Below, in pieces: positions 41,428-50,966 of a stretch of 64,000 bases of DNA. The DNA is from Haloprofundus halophilus (lineage in GTDB: Archaea > Halobacteriota > Halobacteria > Halobacteriales > Haloferacaceae): the NCBI RefSeq assembly GCF_003439925.1, contig NZ_QQRR01000002.1, positions 992,001 to 1,056,000 of the forward strand. Reading direction: 5' to 3'. The notes beneath the pieces are model-generated. The model was not told the DNA's origin, searched no databases, and was given only the letters and a program-made list of their open reading frames with translations. A program made the translations under genes and the position numbers. The stretch's first letter is position 1. Each line of letters starts with the position of its first letter.

Positions 41428-41901
41428 CTACCGGAGTTCGACCGAGACGATCTCTGCGGGCGTCTCACCTCGTCGACGGTATCGGAGGTCGCCCTCACTC
41501 GCATCGTCGCCGTTGCCGTCGCCGAAGCCATCGCAGCCGGCGTCTTCGCCGCGTTCGACCTCGAAGACGCGGAGCGAGACCACCAGGCGACCGGGTTCGA
41601 GCGTCGCTCGGAGCATCGGCCCCGTCGCGGTGACGACGACGTACGGCGGAGCGGCGACCGGCGGGGCCGCGAGATCGTACCCAGCGGCGTCGACGCAGCG
41701 GGCGAGCAAGCTCGGTAACTGGTCGGTGATACCCGCGCGGGCGAGGACAGTTTCGAACGGGGGAACGACGTTCGAGCGGTCGGTCGTCGTCCGCTCGGGC
41801 CACCCGGCGGCGACGGCGTCCGCGCAGTCTACGATGCCGGCGAGAAGGTCGGACTCCTCCGAGACGAGGTGCGCTCGAACGCGCTCGGTGACAGACGACA
41901 C
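41428..41901 (-). CDS. Conserved haloarchaeal hypothetical protein
   Basis: A 157-residue protein that ends on the base after the fen stop. An N-terminal helical part (VTERVRAHLVSEESDLLAGI, then ERTTTDRSNVVPPFETVLAR) is followed by strands (PPYVVVTATGPMLRATLEPG and RLVVSLRVFEVER). An acidic Gly/Asp loop near residue 122 precedes the last strand ETPAEIVSVELR. No known domain. Conservation is inferred from its well-structured look. Confidence 0.6.
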   Translation of the reverse strand: MSSVTERVRAHLVSEESDLLAGIVDCADAVAAGWPERTTTDRSNVVPPFETVLARAGITDQLPSLLARCVDAAGYDLAAPPVAAPPYVVVTATGPMLRATLEPGRLVVSLRVFEVERGEDAGCDGFGDGNGDDASEGDLRYRRRGETPAEIVSVELR

Positions 41902-42050
41902 GGCGGGTGCTCACGCCACGGACACTAAACGGTGACCACCGGAGGCAGCGTACCGTCCCGTAACCCGACCGGTTCCGGCGAGCGATTGTCGCAGCATTTA
42001 TAAACGCTAGCTTATGCTCTCACGTGGCTATTACGTCACTGTCGATTACT

Positions 42051-42656
42051 ATGAGTACTGAAGAAACATCCTCGATGCAGATGAGCGGTCCCGTCGCCGA
42101 CGTATCCGCGACGTGGCGCACGCTCATGATCGTCGGGGGAATCATCGCGGTGATGGGCGTTGTCGCCATCCTCGCACCGTTCGTCACGGGCGTCGCCCTC
42201 TCGATGCTGCTCGGCGCGCTGCTCGTCGTCGGAGCGGCGCTTCGCGGTATCCACGCGTTCGGCGCTGAGAGTTGGGCTGGTGCGCTCCTGCAGGGCGCGC
42301 TCGCGATTCTCTACACCGTCGCCGGTGTGGCGCTCATCGCGAATCCGGTGTACGGTCTCGTCTCGCTGACGATACTGCTCATCGCGTACTTCCTCGTCGA
42401 CGGGCTGCTGGAGGTCGCGATGGGCCTGCGCCTCCGTCCCGAGGCCAACTGGGGCTGGGTCGTCGCCAGCGGCGTCCTCGGCCTCGTCGTCGCGGCGCTG
42501 CTGTTCGTCGGCTTCCCGAGCACCGCCCTCTGGGCCGTCGGCCTCCTGTTCGGCGTGAACCTCCTCGCCTCGGGCGTCTCGATGGTGATGGTCGCTATGG
42601 ACGGCCGCAGCCACGCCCGCGAGGAGAGAACGGCGGCGGCGGCCCGGAGCGCCTGA
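42051..42656 (+). CDS. HdeD/DUF308-family membrane protein
   Basis: A 201-residue protein with six membrane segments in three hairpins, e.g. LMIVGGIIAVMGVVAILAPF, LLGALLVVGAALRGIHAF and VSLTILLIAYFLVDGLLEVA, matching the DUF308/HdeD repeat. ATG 42051 is preferred to upstream in-frame starts because a TATA-like TTTATAAACG at 41998 lies at the expected distance. In bacteria HdeD is linked to acid stress; in haloarchaea the role is unknown. Confidence 0.8.
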   Translation: MSTEETSSMQMSGPVADVSATWRTLMIVGGIIAVMGVVAILAPFVTGVALSMLLGALLVVGAALRGIHAFGAESWAGALLQGALAILYTVAGVALIANPVYGLVSLTILLIAYFLVDGLLEVAMGLRLRPEANWGWVVASGVLGLVVAALLFVGFPSTALWAVGLLFGVNLLASGVSMVMVAMDGRSHAREERTAAAARSA

Positions 42657-42762
42657 GCGGAGATTCGCCCGACGGAGCCGACGGCGGTCCGCCCGACGGG
42701 CCGCCGTAACTATTCCTAGAACATTCGCGTCGTTTTTAGTCGTTGCGCGCCCCGCATCCGAT

Positions 42763-43020
42763 ATGGATCTCAGCGAGATAGAGCGGCTCATCGAAGCCAG
42801 CATCGAGGGCGCGGACGCGACCGTGTCGAGACCGCGAAGCCCCGACGAGAATCACGAAGACGCCCACTTCGCGGCCGTCGTCGTCTCCCCGGCGTTCGAG
42901 GGGAAGTCGCTCGTCCAGCAACACCAGATGGTGTACGACGCCCTCGGTGAACGCATGACGACGGACATCCACGCGATGGAGATCAAGACGTACACGCCCG
43001 ACGAGTACGACGGGCAGTAG
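42763..43020 (+). CDS. BolA-family protein
   Basis: An 85-residue protein. VVVSPAFEGKSLVQQHQMVY (F-x-G-K-x-x-x-x-x-H-x-x-V-Y) is the BolA signature, followed by helix ALGERMTTDIHAMEIKTYTP. BolA proteins act with monothiol glutaredoxins in iron-sulphur cluster handling. The Cys/His ligand position is occupied by the H in the QQH motif. The GTCGTTTTTAGTCG stretch at 42730 may hold the promoter. Confidence 0.9.
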   Translation: MDLSEIERLIEASIEGADATVSRPRSPDENHEDAHFAAVVVSPAFEGKSLVQQHQMVYDALGERMTTDIHAMEIKTYTPDEYDGQ

Positions 43021-43099
43021 CCGACCGCTCGGCGTCCCGCCGCTTCGACTGCCCACGCCCCCACGCTTTTGCACCGCGCTCGCGTCGGGTCGCACAGCA

Positions 43100-44329
43100 A
43101 TGACCGACCGGTTTCGGGACCCAGCGTGGCTTCGCGGCCACGTCGCAGACGTGCTGACGTTTTACTATCCCACCTGCATCGACGAGACCCGCGGCGGCTT
43201 CGTCGCTCAACTCGACGAGCAGACGGGCCGCATCTACGACGCCGACTCCCGACATCTCGTCTCCTCTGCGCGGTTCGTCGTCAACTTCGCCCGCGGCGCG
43301 CGTCTCGACGAAGCGGCGACGGGCGCCGACGCCGCCGACGCCGACGCCGACGCGCTGAGTTGGTGCCGCTCCGCGGCGACTCGCGGCGTCGACTTCCTCG
43401 CCGACGCCCACCGCGACGCCGACACCGGCGGCTATCACTGGCTCCTCTCTGGGAGCACCCCCGTCGACGGGCGTCGCTCCTGCTACGGCCACGCGTTCGT
43501 CCTGCTCGCGTACGCCGAGGCGACGGCGGCGGGCGTCTCCGGCGCACGCGAACGCCTCGAAGAGACGGTCGACGTTATCGACGACCGCTTCTGGGAGGAC
43601 GAACACGGTCTCTGCCGGAGCGAACTCGACGCCGACTGGAACCCCGTCGAACCGTACCGCGGCCAGAACGCGAACATGCACATGTGCGAGGCGATGCTCG
43701 GCGCGTACGAGGCGACCGACGAGCGCCGATACCTCGACCGAGCGCTGACCATCGCGCGACGGATGACTGTCGACCTCGCCGAAGAGACGGGTGGGCGTAT
43801 CTGGGAGCATTACACCGATGCGTGGGAGCACGACTTCGAGTACAACCGAGAGAAACCCGACGACCAGTTCCGGCCGTGGGGGTATCAACCGGGCCACCAC
43901 GCCGAGTGGGCGAAGCTCACGGCCGCGCTCTCTCGACACGGCGACGAACCGCGGCTCCGAGCGCGGGCAACCGAACTGTTCGGGGCGGCGCTCGACGGCT
44001 GGGACGACAAGTACGGCGGGTTCTACTACACGCTCGACCGCGAGGGCGACCCGGTCGTCGACGACAAGTACGGCTGGCCGGTCGCGGAGGCCATCGGCGC
44101 GGCGGCGGCGCTGTCGGACGTCGTCGACGAGGGCGACCGGGAGCGCTATCTGGAGTGGTACGACCGACTCTGGTCGTACGCCGAGTCGAATCTCGTCGCC
44201 CCCGGCGGAAACTGGTACACGAAACTCACGCGCGAAAACGAGTACGTCGACACCGACGAGGGGCCGGCGGTCGAGCCGGGCTATCACCCGGTTGGAGCCT
44301 GCTGGGAGGCGCTGCGGAGTCTGGACTGA
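43100..44329 (+). CDS. AGE-family sugar epimerase/isomerase
   Basis: A 409-residue (alpha/alpha)6-barrel protein of the N-acylglucosamine 2-epimerase family. Recognisable are TRGGFVAQLDEQTGRIYDAD, VSSARFVVNFARGARL, YGHAFVLLAYAEATA (with the catalytic-type His), NANMHMCEAMLGAYEATDER (R-x-x-N-x-N-M-H), and GYQPGHHAEWAKL (G-H-x-x-E). It probably interconverts or isomerises a free sugar. It is convergent with the sugar ABC transporter operon (3-bp gap), which may import its substrate. Confidence 0.88.
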   Translation: MTDRFRDPAWLRGHVADVLTFYYPTCIDETRGGFVAQLDEQTGRIYDADSRHLVSSARFVVNFARGARLDEAATGADAADADADALSWCRSAATRGVDFLADAHRDADTGGYHWLLSGSTPVDGRRSCYGHAFVLLAYAEATAAGVSGARERLEETVDVIDDRFWEDEHGLCRSELDADWNPVEPYRGQNANMHMCEAMLGAYEATDERRYLDRALTIARRMTVDLAEETGGRIWEHYTDAWEHDFEYNREKPDDQFRPWGYQPGHHAEWAKLTAALSRHGDEPRLRARATELFGAALDGWDDKYGGFYYTLDREGDPVVDDKYGWPVAEAIGAAAALSDVVDEGDRERYLEWYDRLWSYAESNLVAPGGNWYTKLTRENEYVDTDEGPAVEPGYHPVGACWEALRSLD

Positions 44330-44332
44330 GCC

Positions 44333-45472
44333 TCAGAGCTGCGGTTCGGTGTCTTCGAGTTCGTCGAGCGTCCGGTTCTGCAGCGCCTCGCCGCTCTCGG
44401 CGTCGAAGAGGTGAATCGCGGACTCGGGAATTCGCACGACGACCGGTTGCCCCGCCTCGACCGAACGCATTCCGCCGATGGTCGCGACGAACGTCGTCGC
44501 GCTGTCGGCGGAGAAGTTCAGGTAGACGTTGTTCTCGTTGCCCATCGGTTCGACCACGTCGACGACCGTCTCGTAGTCGTGGTCGCCGTCGGCGTCGGAG
44601 ACGAGTTCGATGTCCTCCGGACGGATGCCGAGGGTGACGTGTTCGGTCCCTCCGATGCTCTCGCGGGTTCGTTGCGAGATGGGGTAGGCGAACTCGTCGC
44701 CGACGAGTCTGTCGTCCCGCACCTCCATCCGGAAGAAGTTCATCGACGGGTCGCCGATGAAGCCGGCGACGAACTGGTTTGCGGGCTGGTGGTACGCCTC
44801 CAGCGGCGTCGCCACCTGCTGGAGCTTGCCGTCGTCGAGGATGGCGATGCGGTCGCCCATCGTCATCGCCTCCGTCTGGTCGTGCGTGACGTACATCGTC
44901 GTCACGCCGAGGTTCTCCTGGAGGCGCTGGAGCTCCGTCCGCATCCCCGACCGGAGTTTGGCGTCCAGATTCGACAGCGGTTCGTCCATCAGGAACACCT
45001 CCGGGTCGCGGACGATGGCGCGGCCGAGCGCGACTCGCTGGCGCTGGCCGCCGGAGAGCTCTCGGGGTTTGCGGTCGAGCAACTCGCCGATGTCGAGCAT
45101 CTCCGCGGTCTCGGTCACTTTCCGCGATATCTCGTCGTTCGAGAGGTCGGTCGACTCCTCGAGCCCGAACGACATGTTCTCGCGGACGGTCATGTGCGGG
45201 TACAGCGCGTACGACTGAAACACCATCGCGATGTCCCGGTCGCGCGGCGACGCGTCGTTGATGACGCGGTCGCCGAGGCGGATGTCGCCGCTGGTCACCG
45301 ACTCCAGGCCGGCGACCATCCGCAGCGTCGTCGACTTGCCGCAGCCGGAGGGTCCGACGAGAACGAGGAACTCGCCGTCGGCGAGGTCGATGTTCACGTC
45401 GTCGACGGCGACGATGTCGGTTCCGTTGTCGTCGAACACTTTCGTGACGTGGTCCAGTGTGAGTTGTGCCAT
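44333..45472 (-). CDS. Sugar ABC transporter ATP-binding protein (UgpC/MsmK type)
   Basis: A 379-residue ATPase that energises sugar uptake. Walker A LVGPSGCGKSTTLRMVAGLE, signature LSGGQRQRVALGRAIV, Walker B EVFLMDEPLSNLDAKLRSGM, and the switch His in TMYVTHDQTEAMT. The C-terminal OB/TOBE domain (about 240-370, with ITLGIRPEDIE-like VTLGIRPEDIELVSDADG) marks the CUT1 subgroup. Last gene of a four-gene operon, 1 bp after its permease partner. Confidence 0.95.
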   Translation of the reverse strand: MAQLTLDHVTKVFDDNGTDIVAVDDVNIDLADGEFLVLVGPSGCGKSTTLRMVAGLESVTSGDIRLGDRVINDASPRDRDIAMVFQSYALYPHMTVRENMSFGLEESTDLSNDEISRKVTETAEMLDIGELLDRKPRELSGGQRQRVALGRAIVRDPEVFLMDEPLSNLDAKLRSGMRTELQRLQENLGVTTMYVTHDQTEAMTMGDRIAILDDGKLQQVATPLEAYHQPANQFVAGFIGDPSMNFFRMEVRDDRLVGDEFAYPISQRTRESIGGTEHVTLGIRPEDIELVSDADGDHDYETVVDVVEPMGNENNVYLNFSADSATTFVATIGGMRSVEAGQPVVVRIPESAIHLFDAESGEALQNRTLDELEDTEPQL

Positions 45473-45473
45473 G

Positions 45474-46358
45474 TTAGGTTTCTCCCGCGACGCCTTCCGC
45501 GAACTGTTCGCCGAACAGCACGTAGACGACGAGCGTCGGAAGCGCCGCGACGAACGCGCCCGCCATCTGTAGGTTGTACTGTTGGACCATCGAGCCCTGT
45601 AACTGGTTCAGAGAGAGGGTGACGACCTGGTTGCCCGGGCTGGTGAGAAGCACCAGCGCGAACAGGAGGTCGTTCCAAATCTGGGTGAACTGGTAGATGA
45701 GCGTCACCGCGAAGATGGGCACCGACAGCGGCAGGATGATCTTCCAGTAGATGCGTGCCACCGTCGCGCCGTCGAGCCGAGCCGCCTCCAGCATCTCCGG
45801 GTCGATGGTCGCGTAGTACGACCGAAAGAGGATGGTGCAGATGGGGATGCCGTAGGCGGTGTGGGTGATGATGAGTTCGATGAGACCCGAACGCTCCGCG
45901 AGCATCGGGACGGCCGCCAGAATCTCGTCGAGTCCGACCATCGTCCAGAACTGCGTCAAGGGGACGAGTACCGACTGGTAGGGGACGAAGATGCCGGCGA
46001 CGAACAGCACGATGACCGCGACCTGTCCGCGCCAGTTCACGTTCGTCAGGCCGTACGCCGCGAGCGAGCCGAAAACCGCCGACAGCGCGGTGGCGGGAAT
46101 CGCCAACAGGAGGCTGTTGAACACGCCCAACTGGAGGCGACTCCACGCCTCGAACCACGGTTCGACCGTAAAGCCAGACGGCGGCGGCGGGACGAACGGC
46201 GTCGACCCGATGAACGCCTCCTGGGATTTGAACGCCGTCATCAGACCGCTTTCGAGCGGCGAGAGATAGAACGCGGCCATCACGGCGAGCACCGCGTACA
46301 GTCCGATTCGCTGGAAGTCGATACCGCTCGTCGAATCGTTCGCTGTCTGTGAACTCAT
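45474..46358 (-). CDS. Sugar ABC permease (MalG type)
   Basis: A 294-residue membrane protein with six segments and the cytoplasmic EAA loop EAARLDGATVARIYWKIILP, which docks to the ATPase. N-terminal region of about 85 residues, with PFVPPPPSGFTVEPWFEAWS outside the membrane, is standard for MalG-like proteins. Its ATG overlaps the upstream permease stop by ATGA, so the pair is translated together. Confidence 0.92.
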   Translation of the reverse strand: MSSQTANDSTSGIDFQRIGLYAVLAVMAAFYLSPLESGLMTAFKSQEAFIGSTPFVPPPPSGFTVEPWFEAWSRLQLGVFNSLLLAIPATALSAVFGSLAAYGLTNVNWRGQVAVIVLFVAGIFVPYQSVLVPLTQFWTMVGLDEILAAVPMLAERSGLIELIITHTAYGIPICTILFRSYYATIDPEMLEAARLDGATVARIYWKIILPLSVPIFAVTLIYQFTQIWNDLLFALVLLTSPGNQVVTLSLNQLQGSMVQQYNLQMAGAFVAALPTLVVYVLFGEQFAEGVAGET

Positions 46359-47395
46359 AGGTCACCTCGGCTGTACTGGAGATAGAGGTACGGCCCGATA
46401 ACGCCGAGCGCCATCACGAAGAGGACGGTGGCGATAGCCGACCCGTACGCCCAGTTCGTCGCGCGGAACGCCTCGCGGAACATCATCACCGAGAGGATGT
46501 CCGTCGAGGGGCCGGGCGTCGGCCCGAACAGGACGAACAGGAAGTCGAACGCTTTCAGCGCGAACACCATCAGCACGACCGCGGCGCTCGTCGTCGAGGC
46601 GCGCAGTTGCGGGATGATGACGCGGCGGTACATGCGGAGCGTGCTCGCGCCGTCGGTACGGGCCGCCTCGTACTGTTCTGTCGGTATCGCCCGCAGTCCG
46701 GCGAGGTAGACGACCATGCAGTAGCCGGAGAACTGCCACATCAGCGCGAAGATGACCGCCCCGAGCGAGAAGCGCGGGTCCGACAGCCACGCGTACGCGA
46801 GGAAGTCGAGACCGAGCGACCGGAGGCCGACGTTTATCAGCCCGATCTCGGGGTTGTACATCCACGACCAGAAGATAGCCGTCACGACGAACGAGAGGCT
46901 CATCGGCAGCAGGTAGATGGTCCGGAACGTGTTCTCGAACCGTATCTTCTGGTCGACGAGAATCGCCAGCAACAGCCCCAACAGCAGGGTGACCGCGGTG
47001 AAGACGATGAGCAGGACGAACGTGTTCTGCGTCGCCGTCCAGAACGTCGGGTCCGACAGCATCTCCTCGTACATCGCGAAGCTCAGAGAGTCGTAGTCGG
47101 GTTGGCCGAGGCCGCTCCAATCGGTCAACGAGATGAGGACGTTCCAGCCGATAGCGCCGTAGACGAACAGACCGATGAGCAGCGCCGGCGGGAGCCAGAA
47201 CGGCAACGACCCGACCAGGTCGCTGTCGAGGGCCTCCTGTACGCGCGAGCGACCGACGGTCTGTTCTTTCGTCACCGTTCCGCCGTCCGTCCGTGCTTGG
47301 CCGTCGGCCCCGACTCCACCCTCGGTCCGCGCGTCGCCGTCGCTGTCGGGAGGGCGGCGGCCACGTCCAAACAGTCGAAAAATAAACTCTCGCAT
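46355..47395 (-). CDS. Sugar ABC permease (MalF type)
   Basis: A 346-residue membrane protein with six segments and EAA loop YEAARTDGASTLRMYRRVII. The first 50 residues are charged and rich in Gly/Thr repeats (ARTDGGTVTKEQTVG). ATG 47395 is taken; a GTG directly before it (47398) is possible. Partner of the MalG-type permease. FWLPPALLIGLFVYGAIGWN is the first membrane segment. Confidence 0.92.
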   Translation of the reverse strand: MREFIFRLFGRGRRPPDSDGDARTEGGVGADGQARTDGGTVTKEQTVGRSRVQEALDSDLVGSLPFWLPPALLIGLFVYGAIGWNVLISLTDWSGLGQPDYDSLSFAMYEEMLSDPTFWTATQNTFVLLIVFTAVTLLLGLLLAILVDQKIRFENTFRTIYLLPMSLSFVVTAIFWSWMYNPEIGLINVGLRSLGLDFLAYAWLSDPRFSLGAVIFALMWQFSGYCMVVYLAGLRAIPTEQYEAARTDGASTLRMYRRVIIPQLRASTTSAAVVLMVFALKAFDFLFVLFGPTPGPSTDILSVMMFREAFRATNWAYGSAIATVLFVMALGVIGPYLYLQYSRGDL

Positions 47396-47407
47396 CACTC
47401 GCTCCGG

Positions 47408-48763
47408 TTAGAACGAGTTCGCGATGCGGTCGTACGCGCCGTCGACGTCCCAGTTCTCGTTGAACGCCGCGAACGCTTCCTCGAGGCTACTCTTGACGTC
47501 CGGCGAGACGGCGGTGCCGTGCGCGATGGTCGGCGGCTGCGCGTCGGAGTTCTCGAAGTCCTGGCGCTGCTGCTGGAGGAACGGCCCGAACGGTTCGTTC
47601 GGCACGTCGGTCCGCGGCGGAATCGACCCCTTGATGGGGTTGAACCGCTCCTGTGCGTCGACGGAGCCGCAGTAGGTGAGGAACTGGCGGGTCGTCTCCG
47701 GCGACGGGTTGTTCGTCGGCATGACGAACGAGTCCGTGACGACGGCGTAGAGGCCGCTCGTCCCCGGGAACGGGACGTGCTCCCACTGCTCGCCGTAGTT
47801 GAAGTCGTCGGCGCCGTCGTACTGGCCGGCCGCCCAGTCGCCCTGGTGAATCATGGCGGCGTCGCCGTTGATGACTTTGCTGTTACCCTGGTCCCACGTG
47901 ATGGAGCCCGCGTCCTCGTTGAAGTGGTCGCTGTAGGAACTCAGCCGCGAGAGCGCGTCCTTGACGCCCTGCTCGTGGTTCGAGACGTTACCCTGCGTGA
48001 AGTCCAGGTAGGCGTCGATGCCCTGTTCGGCCTGGAAGATGGCCTCCCAGAGCTGGAGCGACGACCACGGCGACTGCGTCTGGTGGGCCATCGGCACGGC
48101 GTCGGTGTTGTTCGAGATGGTCTCCATCGCGTCGAGCAGCGCCTGTGGGCTGTCGACGCTCTGCATGTCGACGCCGGCCTCCTCGACCACCGAGACGTTG
48201 TAGAACAGGTTGTTCAGCCGGTGGATGTTGATGGGGACGGCGACGTAGCTTCCGTCGGACTGCGCGGCGTCGCGGACGCCCTGGAGGTACGCGTCCTCCA
48301 TGTCGCCGGACCAGATGTCGCTGATGTCTTCGAGCATGTCGCTCTCGGTGTACGGCGTCAGCGCCTGTCCCGGCCAGATTTGGAACGTACTCGGCGGATT
48401 CTCGTTGAGCACGCGGTTCCGGATGACGGTGTCGAGCGCGCTCCCCGCGCCGCCGGGGGCGGGGTTGTTGTTCACGCTCGCGTCCGGATACTCCTCCTGG
48501 AACCCTTCGAGCAACGCGTTCAGCGCGTCCTGCTCGCCGCCGGCGGTCCACCAGTGGACGATTTCGAGTTCCTGGTTGCCGCTACCGCCGTCGCCGTCAC
48601 CGCCGCCGCTCTGATTGCCGCTGTCGTTACCGCTCTGGTTGCCGCCGTCGTCGCCGTCGCTTCCCTGCGAACAACCGGCGAGGGCGGTGACGCCAGCGGT
48701 GCCTGCGAGGCCGGTCAACTTCAGATACGAGCGTCGAGAGACGGGTGTGTCGTTATCGGTCAT
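47408..48763 (-). CDS. Sugar-binding lipoprotein of ABC transporter
   Basis: A 451-residue periplasmic-type binding protein. The N-terminus has a Tat motif (SRRSYLKLTGLAGTAGVTAL) and a lipobox LAGC, so it is exported folded and anchored by a lipid, followed by an acidic Gly/Ser/Asn linker. The body shows the extracellular solute-binding fold: EIVHWWTAGGEQDALNALLE, PSTFQIWPGQALTPYTESDM, GDAAMIHQGDWAAGQYDGAD and NFGEQWEHVPFPG-like segments. First gene of the operon, with the palindrome at 48850-48865 upstream. Confidence 0.93.
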   Translation of the reverse strand: MTDNDTPVSRRSYLKLTGLAGTAGVTALAGCSQGSDGDDGGNQSGNDSGNQSGGGDGDGGSGNQELEIVHWWTAGGEQDALNALLEGFQEEYPDASVNNNPAPGGAGSALDTVIRNRVLNENPPSTFQIWPGQALTPYTESDMLEDISDIWSGDMEDAYLQGVRDAAQSDGSYVAVPINIHRLNNLFYNVSVVEEAGVDMQSVDSPQALLDAMETISNNTDAVPMAHQTQSPWSSLQLWEAIFQAEQGIDAYLDFTQGNVSNHEQGVKDALSRLSSYSDHFNEDAGSITWDQGNSKVINGDAAMIHQGDWAAGQYDGADDFNYGEQWEHVPFPGTSGLYAVVTDSFVMPTNNPSPETTRQFLTYCGSVDAQERFNPIKGSIPPRTDVPNEPFGPFLQQQRQDFENSDAQPPTIAHGTAVSPDVKSSLEEAFAAFNENWDVDGAYDRIANSF

Positions 48764-48849
48764 GGTGTATCCTCAACGAGTTACGCGGATATATGTCCCC
48801 TATCGATAGTTAAGTATTGTCCTAGGTTTCTTCAGTAACGAGTGAATTG

Positions 48850-48865
48850 TTATCACGTGTGATAA
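48850..48865. promoter_or_regulatory. Operator-like palindrome TTATCAC-GT-GTGATAA
   Basis: Perfect 7-bp arms with a 2-bp centre, about 87 bp upstream of the start of the sugar-binding protein gene. AT-rich TTAACTATC (on that strand) between it and the start is a probable TATA box. It could serve a sugar-responsive regulator; fumC on the other side starts 160 bp away. Confidence 0.5.
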
Positions 48866-49025
48866 CTGACCGTCTAGCGAACCTGTAACGGTGTCCGAGC
48901 GTCTCGCAGACCGGCAGGCGTCGAGCGTCGAGACCCGCGAGATGGTCGGAGAACAGCTCTATCGGTTCGCGCGCGTGTCGTCCGGTACCGGTGGCTTTTA
49001 CGCCTCAGTCTACGTGGGGGCGACC

Positions 49026-50432
49026 ATGAGCGACGACTACCGCACGGAGCGGGACAGCCTCGGCGAGATGCAGGTACCGGCCGACGCCTACTGGGGCGCA
49101 CAGACCCAGCGCGCCGTGGAGAACTTCCCCATCTCGGGCATCACCTTCGGGCGACGATTCGTCCGCGCGCTCGGGGTCGTGAAGAAGGCGGCCGCGCAGG
49201 CGAACCGCGACCTCGGACTGATTCCCGAGGAGAAAGCCGACGCCATCGTCGAGGCCGCCGACGAGGTCATCGCCGGCGACCACGACGACCAGTTCCCCGT
49301 CGACGTGTTCCAGACCGGCTCCGGCACGTCGTCGAACATGAACGCCAACGAGGTCATCGCCAACCGCGCCGCCGAACTCGTCGGCGCGGAGATCGGCTCC
49401 CGCGAGGTCCACCCGAATGACCACGTCAACTTCGGGCAGTCCTCCAACGACGTCATCCCGACGGCGATGCACGTCTCGGCGCTCGAAGCCGTCGAGAAGG
49501 ACCTGCTTCCGGCGCTAGAGGAGCTCGCCGCGGCGCTCGGCGAGAAAGAGGAGGAGTTCGACGGCGTCGTCAAGACCGGTCGAACGCACCTGCAGGACGC
49601 GACGCCGGTCCGCCTCGGCCAGGAGTTCGGCGGCTACCGTACCCAGATAGAGAAGGGAATCCGCCGCGTCGAACACACCCGCGAACACCTCTCGGAGCTG
49701 GCGCTCGGCGGTACGGCCGTCGGGACGGGTCTCAACACGCACCCCGAGTTCCCGGAGAAAGCCGCGGCGTACATCGCCGAGGAGACGGGCGTCGAGTTCC
49801 GCGAGGCCGACGACCACTTCGAGGCGCAGGCCGCCCACGACGCGATGGGCGAGGCCCACGGCGCGCTTCGGACGGTCGCCGGGTCGATGAACAAGATAGC
49901 GAACGACCTCCGCCTGCTCGCGTCGGGTCCGCGAAACGGCCTCGGCGAGATAGAGCAGCCCGAGAACCAGCCCGGCAGTTCCATCATGCCCGGTAAAATC
50001 AACCCGGTCGTCGCCGAGGCCGTCAACCAGGTCCACAAGCAGGTCGTCGGCAACGACGCGGCCGTCGCCGCGGGTGCGGCGGAGGGCCAGATAGACCTCA
50101 ACCTCTACAAACCCGTACTGGCCCACAACTTCCTCGAATCGGCGTCGCTGCTGTCGAACTCGGCGACCGTGTTCGCCGACCGGTTCGTCCGCAAACTCGA
50201 AGCCAACGAGGAGTACGCCGCCGAACAGGTCGAGCGGAGCATGGCGCTGGCGACGGCGCTCAACCCCGCCATCGGCTACGACAAGGCGTCGAAAGTCGCC
50301 AAGAAAGCGCTCGCGGAGAACAAGACGGTCCGCGAAGTCGCCGTCGACGAAGGGTACCTCACCGAGGAGGAGGCCGACGAGGTGCTCGACCCCGAGAGGA
50401 TGACCCACCGAGGCATCCTCGGCGACGACTGA
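49026..50432 (+). CDS. fumC: Class II fumarate hydratase
   Basis: A 468-residue TCA-cycle enzyme converting fumarate to malate. FQTGSGTSSNMNANEVIANR, NDHVNFGQSSNDVIPTAMHV (catalytic His/Thr region), KTGRTHLQDATPVRLGQEFG and the signature GSSIMPGKINPV are all conserved. Start ATG 49026 gives the family N-terminus (RTERDSLGEMQVPADAYWGA); upstream codons in frame are not conserved-looking. Confidence 0.96.
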   Translation: MSDDYRTERDSLGEMQVPADAYWGAQTQRAVENFPISGITFGRRFVRALGVVKKAAAQANRDLGLIPEEKADAIVEAADEVIAGDHDDQFPVDVFQTGSGTSSNMNANEVIANRAAELVGAEIGSREVHPNDHVNFGQSSNDVIPTAMHVSALEAVEKDLLPALEELAAALGEKEEEFDGVVKTGRTHLQDATPVRLGQEFGGYRTQIEKGIRRVEHTREHLSELALGGTAVGTGLNTHPEFPEKAAAYIAEETGVEFREADDHFEAQAAHDAMGEAHGALRTVAGSMNKIANDLRLLASGPRNGLGEIEQPENQPGSSIMPGKINPVVAEAVNQVHKQVVGNDAAVAAGAAEGQIDLNLYKPVLAHNFLESASLLSNSATVFADRFVRKLEANEEYAAEQVERSMALATALNPAIGYDKASKVAKKALAENKTVREVAVDEGYLTEEEADEVLDPERMTHRGILGDD

Positions 50433-50460
50433 ACGAGCGAAACCGGACTCGGTTCTCGTT
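50432..50460 (+). terminator. Hairpin after fumC
   Basis: AACGAG pairs with CTCGTT and AACCG with CGGTT around a GACT loop, with CGA bulged on one side. It overlaps the last base of the stop codon. No T-run follows, so it may be a processing or stability element rather than a terminator. Confidence 0.45.
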
Positions 50461-50594
50461 AGTGAACGACAGCTGACTGCGCGTGACACAGTGTCGCCGA
50501 GGCGAAATCAGCAGACGGCGACACGACGCGTCGACCGGTCACGAAACCGGCGAAAAGCGACATCTTGATGGGGTGTGCGCGTGATTTTCCCGTC

Positions 50595-50765
50595 ATGGTC
50601 GGGATGAACGTCCTACGCGAGTCGAAGGGCCGCGACATGTTGCTGTGCCGAAAGTGCGGAGCCGAGTTCCCGGAGGGTCAGGCCACCCGAGACGGTTGGC
50701 ACTATCGATGCCCGGAGGACGACTGCGACGCCGAAGGACTCGGCGAGGGACTTCGGCGCGCCTGA
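50595..50765 (+). CDS. Small zinc-ribbon protein
   Basis: A 56-residue protein with LLCRKCGAEFPEGQATRDGW and HYRCPEDDCDAEG, giving C-x2-C and C-x4-C metal sites. Haloarchaeal zinc-finger micro-proteins of this size are common and act as regulators. ATG 50595 is chosen; ATG 50637 would still include the zinc site. Confidence 0.65.
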   Translation: MVGMNVLRESKGRDMLLCRKCGAEFPEGQATRDGWHYRCPEDDCDAEGLGEGLRRA

Positions 50766-50966
50766 GCGCGCCTCGCAAACCGCATCGCCACGAAAACGCC
50801 CCACTGCGGCCCTTCGAAACGTCGGCGGCGGGCGACCGCGCCCGTGCCGGACGCTCTCATCACTCACGTTCTCCCCGTCTCCTCGCCACCGAGAGGGCGC
50901 CTCCGACGACGCTCCGCGGACGGGAGACTGAACCATTTTTACGCCCCCCGCGCACAGGGAGAGACA

